Shown here one piece after another: positions 51,487 to 60,133 of a DNA stretch of 64,000 nt (positions are counted from its first letter, which is position 1; every line of letters starts with the position of its first letter). The notes beneath the pieces were generated by a model, which had not been told where the DNA came from, ran no database searches, and was given only the letters and a program-made list of their open reading frames with translations. This DNA comes from Gammaproteobacteria bacterium (GTDB taxonomy: Bacteria > Pseudomonadota > Gammaproteobacteria > Pseudomonadales > Halieaceae), in the NCBI GenBank assembly GCA_024644535.1, contig JAHEKX010000007.1, forward strand, positions 76,654-140,653. The letters are read 5' to 3'. The position numbers were made by a program, and so were the translations under genes.

Positions 51487-52260
51487 TTACTGGCGCAGCC
51501 TTGTACCACTATTCAGCAAATGCATGCAATACAGATACGCCGCCACCGTAAACGCCGCAATCATCCCGAACGCAAATTCGATATTGACATCGGAGACACC
51601 TAAAACACCATATCTAAAGGCGTTAACCACATAAACAAGTGGGTTTAACTGTGAGACACCTCGCCAAAATTCGGGTAACAGATCAAGACTGTAAAACACG
51701 CCGCCTAAATATATTAAGGGGGTTAGCACGAAGGTGGGGACAATCGAGATGTCATCGAACGAGTTGGCGAATACGGCATTGATAAACCCCGCCAGCGCGA
51801 ACAATACCGATGTTAAGGTGACGATGCCTATAACGACTGGAAAACTATAAATCGAAAGGTTCGTGAAAAAGAGGGCCACGCAAGTCACAATCACCGCTAC
51901 CGCCAATCCGCGCGTTACCCCTCCGATGATATAACCCCAAAGGATAATATAGTTTGGTGTGGGCGAAACCAGTAATTCCTCGATGCTGTTGTTAAACTTA
52001 GAACCGAAAAACGACGAAACCACATTGCTGTAAGAATTCGTGACAATTGCCATCATAATCAAGCCTGGCACCACAAACTGCATGTAGGTAAAGCCACCCA
52101 TTTCGCCAATTCTGGATCCAACTAACGAACCAAAGATTACAAAGTAGAGCGACATAGTAATCGCCGAGGGCAAGAGAGTTTGAGTCCAAATTCGTGTGTA
52201 GCGGCGAATTTCTTTTCGTAGGATCGTCATAAAGGCGATGTATTGTTCTCTAGCGTTCAT
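51487..52260 (-). CDS. ABC-2 type exporter permease (YadH-like)
   Basis: 257 residues with six hydrophobic segments and the ABC-2 motif region NSIEELLVSPTPNYIILWGYIIGGVTRG (51919-52002). It pairs with the ATPase just upstream, overlapping it as ATGA. The closest match by memory is the YadGH type; the transported substrate is unknown. Confidence 0.9.
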   Translation of the reverse strand: MNAREQYIAFMTILRKEIRRYTRIWTQTLLPSAITMSLYFVIFGSLVGSRIGEMGGFTYMQFVVPGLIMMAIVTNSYSNVVSSFFGSKFNNSIEELLVSPTPNYIILWGYIIGGVTRGLAVAVIVTCVALFFTNLSIYSFPVVIGIVTLTSVLFALAGFINAVFANSFDDISIVPTFVLTPLIYLGGVFYSLDLLPEFWRGVSQLNPLVYVVNAFRYGVLGVSDVNIEFAFGMIAAFTVAAYLYCMHLLNSGTRLRQ

Positions 52261-53177
52261 GCTTTAGCGACCTCTACTAAATTGACAAACATTTCCTCAA
52301 GGCGATTGGCTCTGTTGCGCATGCTCTGAACGCACACGCCCTGCTGGCTCAAACTATTGAACACCCCGTTAAGGTCTTGACCTTTTTCGACTTCCACCTC
52401 AAGTGTGTGAGAGTCTAGCTTTCGTGTTACGAAACCCGGTACCGCAATGTCTTCTGGCAAAGCATCGCCGCAATCTAAAATAAATACCTCTTTATGCAAC
52501 CGACGAATTAATGACTTCATTGAAGTATTCTCGACAATTCTGCCGTGATTAATAATCGCTATGTTGCGGCACAGCGCCTCGGCTTCTTCTAGATAATGGG
52601 TTGTCAGAATAATGGTGGTGCCCGCAGCGTTTATCTCTTGTAAAAACTCCCACATTGAACGGCGCATCTCGATATCTACGCCAGCTGTAGGTTCATCTAA
52701 GATCAAAAGCTTGGGTTCGTGAATCAGCGCTCTAGCAATCATCAGACGACGTTTCATGCCGCCCGATAACATACGAGATACCGTATCTCGTTTGTCCCAA
52801 AGGCCAAGTTTTTTCAAAAAGTGATCGGCGCGCTCTTCTGCTGTGGTTCGGGGAATTCCGTAATAGCCTGCCTGCGTTAATAAAATATCCCGGGTTTTTT
52901 CAAAAACGTTAAAATTAAACTCTTGTGGAACAACGCCTAGGAATTTTTTTGCGCCGGCGAAATCCAGGTCGATATCCACACCATGCACTTTCACCTGGCC
53001 TCCGGTTTTATCCACCAGCGAGCAAATGATGCCGATCGTAGTCGACTTGCCAGCACCATTGGGGCCAAGAAGCGCGAAAAAGTCGCCTTGCTCAACTCGC
53101 ATGCTAATGCCCTTCAGGGCCTGAAAATCATTACCGTAGGTTTTACTAAGGTTTTCTATCGCTAGGGCTGGTACCAT
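52257..53177 (-). CDS. ABC exporter ATP-binding protein (YadG-like)
   Basis: 306 residues. Walker A GPNGAGKST (about 38-46), signature LSGGMKRRL, Walker B LLILDEPTAGVD and the switch histidine in LTTHYLEEAE are all intact. The C-terminal 80 residues form the small regulatory domain seen in DrrA/YadG proteins. It forms a two-gene transporter with the downstream permease. Confidence 0.93.
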   Translation of the reverse strand: MVPALAIENLSKTYGNDFQALKGISMRVEQGDFFALLGPNGAGKSTTIGIICSLVDKTGGQVKVHGVDIDLDFAGAKKFLGVVPQEFNFNVFEKTRDILLTQAGYYGIPRTTAEERADHFLKKLGLWDKRDTVSRMLSGGMKRRLMIARALIHEPKLLILDEPTAGVDIEMRRSMWEFLQEINAAGTTIILTTHYLEEAEALCRNIAIINHGRIVENTSMKSLIRRLHKEVFILDCGDALPEDIAVPGFVTRKLDSHTLEVEVEKGQDLNGVFNSLSQQGVCVQSMRNRANRLEEMFVNLVEVAKA

Positions 53178-53250
53178 AAAGCGCAGGGGCCTCGTCTATG
53201 AAAAAGCGAGTGCGCATTGTAACGGTTTCAGCAACGATAAACGACCTAAC

Positions 53251-53634
53251 ATGAATCAATCTGACTACGAAATTCGACTTTTACACCAACTCACAGGTTT
53301 TTTAGCCGAGCTGACCACTAAGGCACAAGCTTTGCACTCGGAACACCCCTTTATGGATTGGTTGCTGAAGACCTCCGCAACCTGCGAAGAGAGGCCTATC
53401 GATTACAACCTTGTTACCCAACAGGTGATTGCGCTATTTACACACTACACCGATATGGCGCCTCTGTTCCCTCGAGATGTGCTTTACTTTCTGGGCGGGG
53501 ATTGCTTGCATTTCATGCCGGACGAGGAAATCGCAGCCTATCAGGCCTTAGACGAAATGAGGTTTGAGGCCCTCGCACAGAGAAAAACTTTTGATTGGGA
53601 GCACGCCAAAGAATCTTTAAAAAAATTACAATAA
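53251..53634 (+). CDS. PA2817-like protein of unknown function
   Basis: 127 residues, acidic and helical, with no recognised catalytic motif: DVLYFLGGDCLHFMPDEEIAAYQALDEMRFEA (53479-53574) is its most conserved-looking stretch. The resemblance to the PA2817 family is from memory and fits the nearby queF and ABC genes. Some databases call homologues dehydrogenases without evidence. Confidence 0.7.
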   Translation: MNQSDYEIRLLHQLTGFLAELTTKAQALHSEHPFMDWLLKTSATCEERPIDYNLVTQQVIALFTHYTDMAPLFPRDVLYFLGGDCLHFMPDEEIAAYQALDEMRFEALAQRKTFDWEHAKESLKKLQ

Positions 53635-53649
53635 CTCGACGACTTTCGC

Positions 53650-53678
53650 TTGACTCAATCCCGCCCGCTACCTACAAT
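53650..53678 (+). promoter_or_regulatory. Promoter of the tRNA-Glu/tRNA-Gly pair
   Basis: TTGACT (53650-53655), 17-base spacer, TACAAT (53673-53678), then a GC-rich discriminator: close to the sigma-70 consensus. Confidence 0.8.
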
Positions 53679-53704
53679 GCGCGCCACTTGGTTAAGTCCT
53701 TTGC

Positions 53705-53780
53705 GTCCCCTTCGTCTAGTGGCCTAGGACACCGCCCTTTCACGGCGGGAACAGGGGTTCGAACCCCCTAGGGGACGCCA
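53705..53780 (+). tRNA. tRNA-Glu(TTC)
   Basis: 76 bases with encoded CCA. Acceptor GTCCCCT pairs with AGGGGAC; the anticodon stem CCGCC/GGCGG encloses TTC at 53739-53741. It is a substrate of MnmA, whose gene is at 17.3 kb. Confidence 0.97.
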
Positions 53781-53805
53781 CTTAATCAAGCTCCAGTGAT
53801 CTCTC

Positions 53806-53881
53806 GCGGGAATAGCTCAGTTGGTAGAGCGCAACCTTGCCAAGGTTGAGGTCGCCGGTTCGAACCCGGTTTCCCGCTCCA
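53806..53881 (+). tRNA. tRNA-Gly(GCC)
   Basis: 76 bases with encoded CCA. Acceptor GCGGGAA pairs with TTCCCGC; the anticodon stem CAACC/GGTTG encloses GCC at 53839-53841. It lies 25 bp after tRNA-Glu, probably in one transcript. Confidence 0.97.
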
Positions 53882-53897
53882 GAAAAACACTTCCTTG

Positions 53898-54821
53898 TTA
53901 AGCACTTAGAAACGCCAGTAGCTGGTCTTTGGGCATAGGTCGAGCGTGGTAGTAACCCTGTAGGCGTGTTACGCCAAGCGAACGCAAGGTGGCATGTTCC
54001 TCGTCTGTCTCAACCCCTTCGGCAATGACTCGAATATCAAGCGCGTGTGCCATGCTCATCAGGGCGTTCACAATTTGATAGCTATTTTTGTCGGCATGGA
54101 TATTTTGAACGAAGCGGCGATCTATCTTAATCCAGTCGATTTCAAGCGTGTGCAATATACTTAAACTCGAGTAACCCGTACCGAAATCGTCTAAGGCTAG
54201 ATCTACGCCAAGTTGTTTCAGTGAACTAAGTACTTTGCCGGCGAGTTCTACGTTCTCGATCGTAGTCCGCTCGGTAATTTCTATCATTAATCGACTAGGG
54301 TTTAGCTTATGGCGCTTGCAGGCGTCCGAAATTAGATGTTCCAGATTTTGATAATGGAACTGTACGGGGGAAATATTGATAGACACCACTAGGTTAGCTT
54401 GCGCCGCACTTGAATTCGCCAAAAATGAGCAAACCTCGTCTACCACAAACTCACCAAGTCGCAGAATCAACTCACTTTTTTCTGCCGCGTCAATGACCTC
54501 TTGAATAGAGATCGATTCATCAGGCCAGCGCAACAGTGCTTCGCACCGACGAAAAACCCCCTGCTCATCGTCCCAAACAGGTTGATACCATACTTCCAAC
54601 TCTCGGTTCGTCAGCGCCTGATCGATGCGGGCTCGAAGAGCGTTGCGGGTCAGTCTTGCTGCATCCATTCCCTCGTAAAAAATAGACCACGCGCTACCAC
54701 CTAACTTATTTTGCTTGGCATGATACATGGCGATATCCGCGCAATGCATTACCGATTCAAGGTCATTGCCATGTACGGGAAATTGCGCAGCTCCAAGGCT
54801 GATCGAGATCGGCGCCTCCAA
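53898..54821 (-). CDS. C-terminal fragment: partial GGDEF plus EAL domain
   Basis: 307 codons from a TTG eight codons after the amber stop. It has no good ribosome site, although a GGAGG-like run is in the coding sequence just after the TTG. If made, it would be a soluble cyclic-di-GMP phosphodiesterase because the EAL residues are intact. Whether it is expressed is unknown. Confidence 0.4.
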   Translation of the reverse strand: MEAPISISLGAAQFPVHGNDLESVMHCADIAMYHAKQNKLGGSAWSIFYEGMDAARLTRNALRARIDQALTNRELEVWYQPVWDDEQGVFRRCEALLRWPDESISIQEVIDAAEKSELILRLGEFVVDEVCSFLANSSAAQANLVVSINISPVQFHYQNLEHLISDACKRHKLNPSRLMIEITERTTIENVELAGKVLSSLKQLGVDLALDDFGTGYSSLSILHTLEIDWIKIDRRFVQNIHADKNSYQIVNALMSMAHALDIRVIAEGVETDEEHATLRSLGVTRLQGYYHARPMPKDQLLAFLSA

Positions 54822-54845
54822 GCCAAAATCTGGCCGTCTACTTAA

Positions 54846-56309
54846 CTAGTCCGTTAGCGCGTGGAACAAGGTTGCTAGCTTGTCTGCTGACAGCTCAGGC
54901 ATCGTAATCACACCAAACTCATCGCCGCCCAGCCGAGCGACAGTGGCGTTCGTTGGCAGATGGCGCTTTAGCGTTTCAGCAAAAGCGACTAGTACCCGAT
55001 CACCCACAATGTGCCCTTTGGTGTCGTTAATGAGCTTAAAGTCGTTGATATCAGTCAGCATTAAGGTGCCCGACACACCTGTGGTAAAAGCTTCATCAAA
55101 CGCCATTGTAAAACGAGTCCTATTGCCGGTACCCGTAAGCTCGTCGGAATGGGCCATTTGCCATATGCGCTGCTCTTGACGAATCCTATCGTCCATGTCG
55201 ATCATCGACCCGAGCGCTGGTTCCTCACGATTTGCGCCTGGCAATATTGGCACACCGGTTAAGTGGAACCAGCGGTAATGACCCCGAGAGACTTCAAGTT
55301 GAACCTGCTCGTCCAGTTCGGACCCTTCGAGCAAATAGGCCGAAAATGTTTCTACTAGTCGATCCCGCTCGCTGGGATGAACCTTTAGCAATATCTGTTC
55401 AACGGTTAGGTTTGAATTATCATCAAGCCCAATATTCGATAAATCATCGGTTGCGCCGGTAAAATGAAACACATCCTTGATTCGATCAAAAGTCCAGACC
55501 AAAGCGTTGACCGCACCCAAGACCACATTGAGCCGGTTGAAACTTTCATTTAACTCGCCCAGCGTTTGATTTAGCTCGGAGGTTCGAGTTGCAACCTGGC
55601 TCTCGAGATCACGCAAAAGCGTGTCGTGGGCGATATTGGCCGCGACCAAGTTGTCCCGTAATTCAACCAGTGCAGTTGTCAGTGAATTAACTTCTCGATT
55701 GTCGCGGTCAATAGGAATATCAACCTCAAGATTTCCCGCACCCAAACGGTTTGCAATGGTTGCGGAGCGCAATAATGGGCTGACAACGCCACGATTTAAG
55801 TTGATAAAAACCCAGCCAAACACCAAGGCCAAACACGCAAAAGAAATGTACAAGGGCAACTGCACGCGCCAGATATTGGTTTGTAACTTTTGGCGCTCAG
55901 AACCTACTAAAACGCGTCCAGATAGTCCGCCCGCCTGAAAAGGTAGACGTACTAAGAAATAATCGTCGGAGCCTGAGTTTAGCTGTTGCTCTAACCCAAC
56001 ATTAGGCGGAAATTCGGCCACAAGCTGCTCACGACCCGCCTCTAGCAAGTAGACACCAGCAACGCTAACTTCTTGGTTATCTTGCATAAAACCATTCACT
56101 TGCCCGAGCAGGCCAAGATCTTCTTGCTCTATCGCAAACTGGATGCTGATCACCAACGCCGCGGCAATGCTCTCGAGCTCGGAGTTCAAATTTTGCGTCA
56201 GTATTCGCTGTTGCTGGTTAGGGACGATAACCAACAACAAAGCAACCAAAAACAAAACACCCAGAAGAACCGGTATGCTGAGTTTCAGGGCAATAGATCG
56301 TGGTTTCAT
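54846..56309 (-). CDS. N-terminal fragment: HAMP-PAS-GGDEF sensor, truncated
   Basis: 487 residues if the TAG is a real stop. The GGDEF motif is kept, but the last third of the domain (helices and strands after LFHALTD) is lost, so diguanylate cyclase activity is doubtful. The sensory part would still fold and could bind partners. Overlaps the previous entry and is listed so that the stop is not overlooked. Confidence 0.6.
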   Translation of the reverse strand: MKPRSIALKLSIPVLLGVLFLVALLLVIVPNQQQRILTQNLNSELESIAAALVISIQFAIEQEDLGLLGQVNGFMQDNQEVSVAGVYLLEAGREQLVAEFPPNVGLEQQLNSGSDDYFLVRLPFQAGGLSGRVLVGSERQKLQTNIWRVQLPLYISFACLALVFGWVFINLNRGVVSPLLRSATIANRLGAGNLEVDIPIDRDNREVNSLTTALVELRDNLVAANIAHDTLLRDLESQVATRTSELNQTLGELNESFNRLNVVLGAVNALVWTFDRIKDVFHFTGATDDLSNIGLDDNSNLTVEQILLKVHPSERDRLVETFSAYLLEGSELDEQVQLEVSRGHYRWFHLTGVPILPGANREEPALGSMIDMDDRIRQEQRIWQMAHSDELTGTGNRTRFTMAFDEAFTTGVSGTLMLTDINDFKLINDTKGHIVGDRVLVAFAETLKRHLPTNATVARLGGDEFGVITMPELSADKLATLFHALTD

Positions 56310-56764
56310 TAATCGACTACTGACAGCACTTGGTATGCCTCGGGCGGCGCATCCTTGATGACCCCGACAGCACCCTCGGTTTGATCCAAGATCGCCAAGA
56401 CCTCGGCATCGCTTTTGGCATAGATAGGCACGTTCGCTCTACCACTAAATACCAAGCGGAGCCAGTGCCGTTGCATTGCTGGGCCAGAGCCATTGAACCA
56501 GTGGCTGCCTACGGTTTGAAAATGCGGCGAGTCTTTACTTGGCAAGACAACGATGATGGGAGAGCCATCCTCCCATTTTCGCTGCTTGCCGGTAATGATT
56601 TCACTGACGTTAACAGAGTTAACACTTCCCTTGGTGTTTTTAGCTGCGACCACATAAATGTCAGCAACCGCAACGCTGCCCGGCACCAAGAGCCCAAGCA
56701 AACAGGCACCCATCAAACATCCAACGTGAGTGGCCAACCGCTGGTTGACTCGCCGGTAGAGCAT
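56309..56764 (-). CDS. Small periplasmic phosphate-binding-like protein
   Basis: 151 residues, shorter than PstS (about 320). A signal peptide lies in the first 35 residues; an internal ATG (MGACLL) gives an alternative start with a more typical signal. The mature part, VNSVNVSEIITGKQRKWEDGSPIIVVLPS (56519-56605), resembles the SBP fold of PstS-like short proteins. Its stop shares one base with the sensor gene's ATG, so it is probably the ligand-binding partner of that sensor. Confidence 0.7.
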   Translation of the reverse strand: MLYRRVNQRLATHVGCLMGACLLGLLVPGSVAVADIYVVAAKNTKGSVNSVNVSEIITGKQRKWEDGSPIIVVLPSKDSPHFQTVGSHWFNGSGPAMQRHWLRLVFSGRANVPIYAKSDAEVLAILDQTEGAVGVIKDAPPEAYQVLSVVD

Positions 56765-56767
56765 GGC

Positions 56768-57820
56768 TTAAAAACCTACCGCTATTTGCATACGAAGTTC
56801 AATACCATCCTTGGAATCTGGCAAGATATCGTTTTCATGTTCAATTAATTCCATTTTAACAACAGCAGCAGTGGCGAAGAAGTAGCTAACGCCAATTCCT
56901 GCTTTGACCTCTTCACCCTGCGCAAAGTGAACACCACCATCTTCTACCGACGTAATGTCGTAATAGGCATAAATAGACAAGTCGGGATTCACTTTGTAGC
57001 CGCCGTACTGAAAAATTGAATAATTCCAATCTGACGTTTCTGTTCTGTTAACTGAAAGCTCAGTCAAGGCTCGAATCTTATCGTTCTCGAATTGAGACGA
57101 GAATGCGAATAGCTCGTAGTCTAGGTTTTGCCCTGTATCGCCGGGCATGGGCATTGCATGCATCGAGTTACCGGGTAACGTTTCGTGATCAATCAAAGTG
57201 TCAGTGTAATACCCGACCTGCACGGACCAATCTTCCGTGGGGTAGAAACCAATAGATGCCGTAGCGGACTTTACTCCATTACCAAAGAATTCATGTTCTG
57301 ACTCCGCGCTAATACCTGAACCTAGCACCAAGTCGAAGAACACGTCACTGTTACCAATCCCGCGACCACCCCAGCGCAAACCAATATCGTGTATGGGGAT
57401 GAAGCGTTCAAACGCCAAGGGTCGGTAAATCGTGGGGAAAAAGACGCGGCCATGATGGTAGGTATCGTTCCAGTAATTCATCGGCGTATGAATTTTTCCG
57501 ATCACGAAATATTGCTCGTCATCTAATTCATAACGCAGCTGTAAACGCTCTACCTTTACCGTGTCGTCCCGGTAAAGGGCCGGTTGGTATGTGATTTCGG
57601 TCAAGGCTGACCACCGATTGCCCAGACTGGTGGCCACAAACAAAGTCGATTCACCCAGGGTGAATTCTTCCCTTTTTGTTGCCTTCTCTTCTCTCTGAAT
57701 GGAGTTGGCGTGGGTGAAGAAATTTACCTGCCAGCCGCTTGCCGGCGCCATGCCGGTAGCGTGCACCTCTGCTGATGCAAGCAAGACCACGAGCGCGGCG
57801 CTAAAGTAACGCAGTTTCAT
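56768..57820 (-). CDS. Outer-membrane beta-barrel (porin-like) protein
   Basis: 350 residues from the ATG at 57820 (MKLRYFSAALVVLLASAEVHA signal peptide, 21 residues); the frame extends five codons. Alternating amphipathic strands rich in Tyr, Trp and Phe run throughout and the chain ends ...MQIAVGF, the terminal Phe expected for BAM insertion. No specific porin family was recognised. It lies 3 bp before the small binding protein, and both precede the sensor, so the three may form one system. Confidence 0.75.
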   Translation of the reverse strand: MKLRYFSAALVVLLASAEVHATGMAPASGWQVNFFTHANSIQREEKATKREEFTLGESTLFVATSLGNRWSALTEITYQPALYRDDTVKVERLQLRYELDDEQYFVIGKIHTPMNYWNDTYHHGRVFFPTIYRPLAFERFIPIHDIGLRWGGRGIGNSDVFFDLVLGSGISAESEHEFFGNGVKSATASIGFYPTEDWSVQVGYYTDTLIDHETLPGNSMHAMPMPGDTGQNLDYELFAFSSQFENDKIRALTELSVNRTETSDWNYSIFQYGGYKVNPDLSIYAYYDITSVEDGGVHFAQGEEVKAGIGVSYFFATAAVVKMELIEHENDILPDSKDGIELRMQIAVGF

Positions 57821-57877
57821 TACGGGTACATCCAATCTTTTTCATTAGCATAAGGGTTTTAGAAAATTCTAACACGC

Positions 57878-58261
57878 CTAATTTTGAAAAGAGAGTGAAA
57901 CACTATTGATACAATAACGTAAGCCTGTCGGCGGCGGCCCATCAGGAAAGACGTGCCCCAAGTGTGCGCCACAATGATCGCACATCACCTCGATGCGAAT
58001 CATCCCGTGCGAGGTATCCCTAGCTTCTCGAATAACGCCATCGCGTAGCGGCTCGAAAAAACTAGGCCATCCACAGCCAGCATCGAATTTAGTGTCGCTG
58101 CGAAACAAGGGAGTGTCACAACACACACATTGATAAGTGCCAACGCTTGAATGATCCCAGAACGCCCCAGTAAATGGACGTTCGGTACCTTTTTGACAGC
58201 AAACCCGATACGCTTCAGGGCTGAGCTTGGCGCGCCAATCAATCGTTTCGTCATCCATCAA
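57878..58261 (-). CDS. msrB: Peptide-methionine (R)-S-oxide reductase MsrB
   Basis: 127 residues. Two zinc-binding pairs (CVCC at about 46-49, CDHC at about 95-98), [10 protein letters not shown] and the catalytic [11 protein letters not shown] (cysteine about 118) are all present. It repairs methionine-R-sulfoxide with thioredoxin in the cytoplasm. The ATG overlaps the pdxB stop by four bases, so it ends that operon. Confidence 0.96.
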   Translation of the reverse strand: MMDDETIDWRAKLSPEAYRVCCQKGTERPFTGAFWDHSSVGTYQCVCCDTPLFRSDTKFDAGCGWPSFFEPLRDGVIREARDTSHGMIRIEVMCDHCGAHLGHVFPDGPPPTGLRYCINSVSLSFQN

Positions 58262-59394
58262 TCATTCCTTTGAATTAGTTCTAAGCGAAAACATCGCCCC
58301 AAAGTTTGGACAGTGTCGGTGAATTGCTCAGCAACAAGGGTTGCTCCCATTAACTCACGCCTAATCGGGTAGTTGCGCCGAAGTCGGTCGAACCATTCAC
58401 CATCACTGGCTGAATTCGCTTTCGCCAAAGCCGAGCGCAACTCGGCATCATCGGTCTCGATACGATACACGCTGGCGATTAGATCGGAAATAACTGTGGA
58501 AAGCTCGCCTGAACCGTCCACATCTAAAAAAACGTCACTATCAAACTTGAAACTGTTCAAAGAGCGGTTAAGGCTCTTTCCCAAGGCATCCCGCAACATC
58601 ATGGTTCCTCTAGCCTTGCCGTCGTAACTGTAACCGGCGACGTGAGGCGTCGCGATCGACACCATCGAAGCCAAAGCCTCACAAATTTTGGGCTCGCTCT
58701 CCCAACAGTCTAGAACCACTGTTGGCGGATTGTCTTGGTGTAAACGTTTAAGTAAAGCGCTGTTGTCAATCACACCTCCTCTGGAAGCGTTAATCAGCAG
58801 CTGCCCCCCAACAAGATGATCTAAGCGGGCTTGGTTCAGAAGGTGTCGACTAGGGAACGGCCCGTTATGAGTCAGCTCACAGTGTAAAGATATTACGTCG
58901 CACTTTAATACCCGGTCGAGATCTGTGCCGTAAGCTCCGCAATCTACAAAGGGATCATAGGCCAAAACGTTCATACCCAAACAAGTTGCTACTTCTACTA
59001 AACGCTTACCAACATGGCCGTAACCCACGACACCTAGCACACCGCCATTTAACAGGCCTGTCAGAAAATCGGGCTGCGAGCAAATGGCTGCAAGTACATA
59101 TTCGACCACGGATTCAGCGTTTGCTCCTGACGCTAGGGCAACAGGGATATTGCGCTGCGCCAAATACGCCAAGTCAAGATGGTCGTAACCGGCTGTCGCT
59201 GAACCCACGAACTGCACCCTACTACCGGCTAGTAACCGCTCGTTAACGGGTGTTACAGATCGCACTAACAGAACATCAGCGTCGGTTACTTGGGTCGCGC
59301 ACAAGGCTCGACCATCTACTAATGTCACCCGGCCAACAGATTTAAAAAGCTCTTTGACTAAGGGAATATTTTGGTCAGCCACAATGTTTAGCAC
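58258..59394 (-). CDS. pdxB: Erythronate-4-phosphate dehydrogenase
   Basis: 378 residues, the same as E. coli Pdx[31 protein letters not shown], the NAD-binding [12 protein letters not shown] and [11 protein letters not shown] are present, and the C-terminal DUF3410-like dimer domain follows residue 280. It catalyses the second step of DXP-dependent pyridoxal phosphate synthesis. epmC lies 12 bp upstream. Confidence 0.96.
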   Translation of the reverse strand: MLNIVADQNIPLVKELFKSVGRVTLVDGRALCATQVTDADVLLVRSVTPVNERLLAGSRVQFVGSATAGYDHLDLAYLAQRNIPVALASGANAESVVEYVLAAICSQPDFLTGLLNGGVLGVVGYGHVGKRLVEVATCLGMNVLAYDPFVDCGAYGTDLDRVLKCDVISLHCELTHNGPFPSRHLLNQARLDHLVGGQLLINASRGGVIDNSALLKRLHQDNPPTVVLDCWESEPKICEALASMVSIATPHVAGYSYDGKARGTMMLRDALGKSLNRSLNSFKFDSDVFLDVDGSGELSTVISDLIASVYRIETDDAELRSALAKANSASDGEWFDRLRRNYPIRRELMGATLVAEQFTDTVQTLGRCFRLELIQRND

Positions 59395-59406
59395 GCGTCT
59401 ATTAAC

Positions 59407-59913
59407 CTATCGCCTCATTGATTTTTTGAACGAGCGCAAAGCTTCGAGTATGGACTTTGCACGAACACACAGACCCTGCTTTAGCAGTTGTCCTGCTGTC
59501 CGCTCCACTTCGGCATCAAACGCTTTGATGTCGCTCTCTGCACTACTCCCACTTAGATTATCGACGCTGACCTCAAATGGTAGGCCTAACGCTTCGCAAA
59601 ACAAACGTTCAATTGCTTGTGGCCTGACTTCCACCTGAAAAAACAAGCGTTGCTGTTCTGGCGAACGACCATCTGGCGCATACCAATAGCCATAATCATC
59701 GAGATTTCTCCTGGCCGGACCTGCCACGCACCAATGACCCAACTCATGCAAAGCGCTGCGAACATAGTCCGCCCGATACCAAATAATTGCATGATGTTCC
59801 TTTAACATGGGTGCTTGGTAAACGGGCTCGCCCACTCCTCCCTTTAACAGAGTTTTGTAGTGCAACCCCACACCGGTGTTAAAAACGTCCTCTATATCAG
59901 TACTGATTATCAA
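59407..59913 (-). CDS. epmC: Elongation factor P hydroxylase EpmC
   Basis: 168 residues of the EpmC (YfcM) family. The iron site is in ALHELGHWCVAG (about 54-65), followed by RRNLDDYGYWYAPDGR. EpmC hydroxylates beta-lysyl-EF-P, the last step of that modification; efp, epmA and epmB are not in the window. The ATG overlaps the tusA stop by four bases. Confidence 0.95.
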   Translation of the reverse strand: MIISTDIEDVFNTGVGLHYKTLLKGGVGEPVYQAPMLKEHHAIIWYRADYVRSALHELGHWCVAGPARRNLDDYGYWYAPDGRSPEQQRLFFQVEVRPQAIERLFCEALGLPFEVSVDNLSGSSAESDIKAFDAEVERTAGQLLKQGLCVRAKSILEALRSFKKSMRR

Positions 59914-60128
59914 GCGTCAATCCGAATCACAAACTCAGTGTGGTCACCTCGATTTATTTGAGACGCCAAATGAAATCCCAAAAACCGACAAAACTTGGGA
60001 ACGTCCCGCAAAGCGGCAGGGTCAGTGGTGAACAGCTTAATCTGCTCACCAATGTCCGCGTCTTCCACTGCTTTGTGTAACAGCATAATGGGCTCCGGGC
60101 ACCATAGGCCCCTCGCATCGATCTGCAT
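59910..60128 (-). CDS. tusA: TusA-family sulfur carrier protein
   Basis: 72 residues. The single cysteine in LDxxGLxCPxP form (DARGLWCPEPIMLLHKAV, cysteine at 10) is the persulfide carrier. TusA feeds sulfur to MnmA, but related SirA/YeeD proteins share the motif, and its place between a methyltransferase and epmC is not the classical one. The assignment to TusA proper is therefore probable rather than certain. Confidence 0.85.
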   Translation of the reverse strand: MQIDARGLWCPEPIMLLHKAVEDADIGEQIKLFTTDPAALRDVPKFCRFLGFHLASQINRGDHTEFVIRIDA

Positions 60129-60133
60129 CGCTG

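Larger units (their letters stand above)
53898..56309 (-). pseudogene. Membrane GGDEF-EAL cyclic-di-GMP protein split by an in-frame TAG
   Basis: The full frame is 803 codons with a single stop at 54846-54848 (TAG on the minus strand); there is no shift in frame. N-terminal part, 487 codons: transmembrane helix (about 8-30), periplasmic region, second helix (about 155-175), HAMP, coiled coil, PAS and a GGDEF domain with RLGGDEFGV (about 460). C-terminal part, 54845 to 53898: the end of GGDEF (ISISLGAAQFPVHG, ADIAMYHAK) and an EAL domain with EALLRW, NISP, EITER, DDFGTGYSS, KIDRRF and AEGVET, all catalytic residues present. The missing residue would most simply be Gln. The start codon overlaps the upstream gene's stop by one base. 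Confidence 0.85.

Noticed and set aside
54846-54848. The TAG as a pyrrolysine codon
   Set aside because: Pyrrolysine use is not expected in this lineage, no pyl genes are seen, and the position is not a catalytic site of GGDEF proteins.
54819-54848. A frameshift between the GGDEF and EAL parts
   Set aside because: The reading frame is the same on both sides of the stop; only a codon change is needed.
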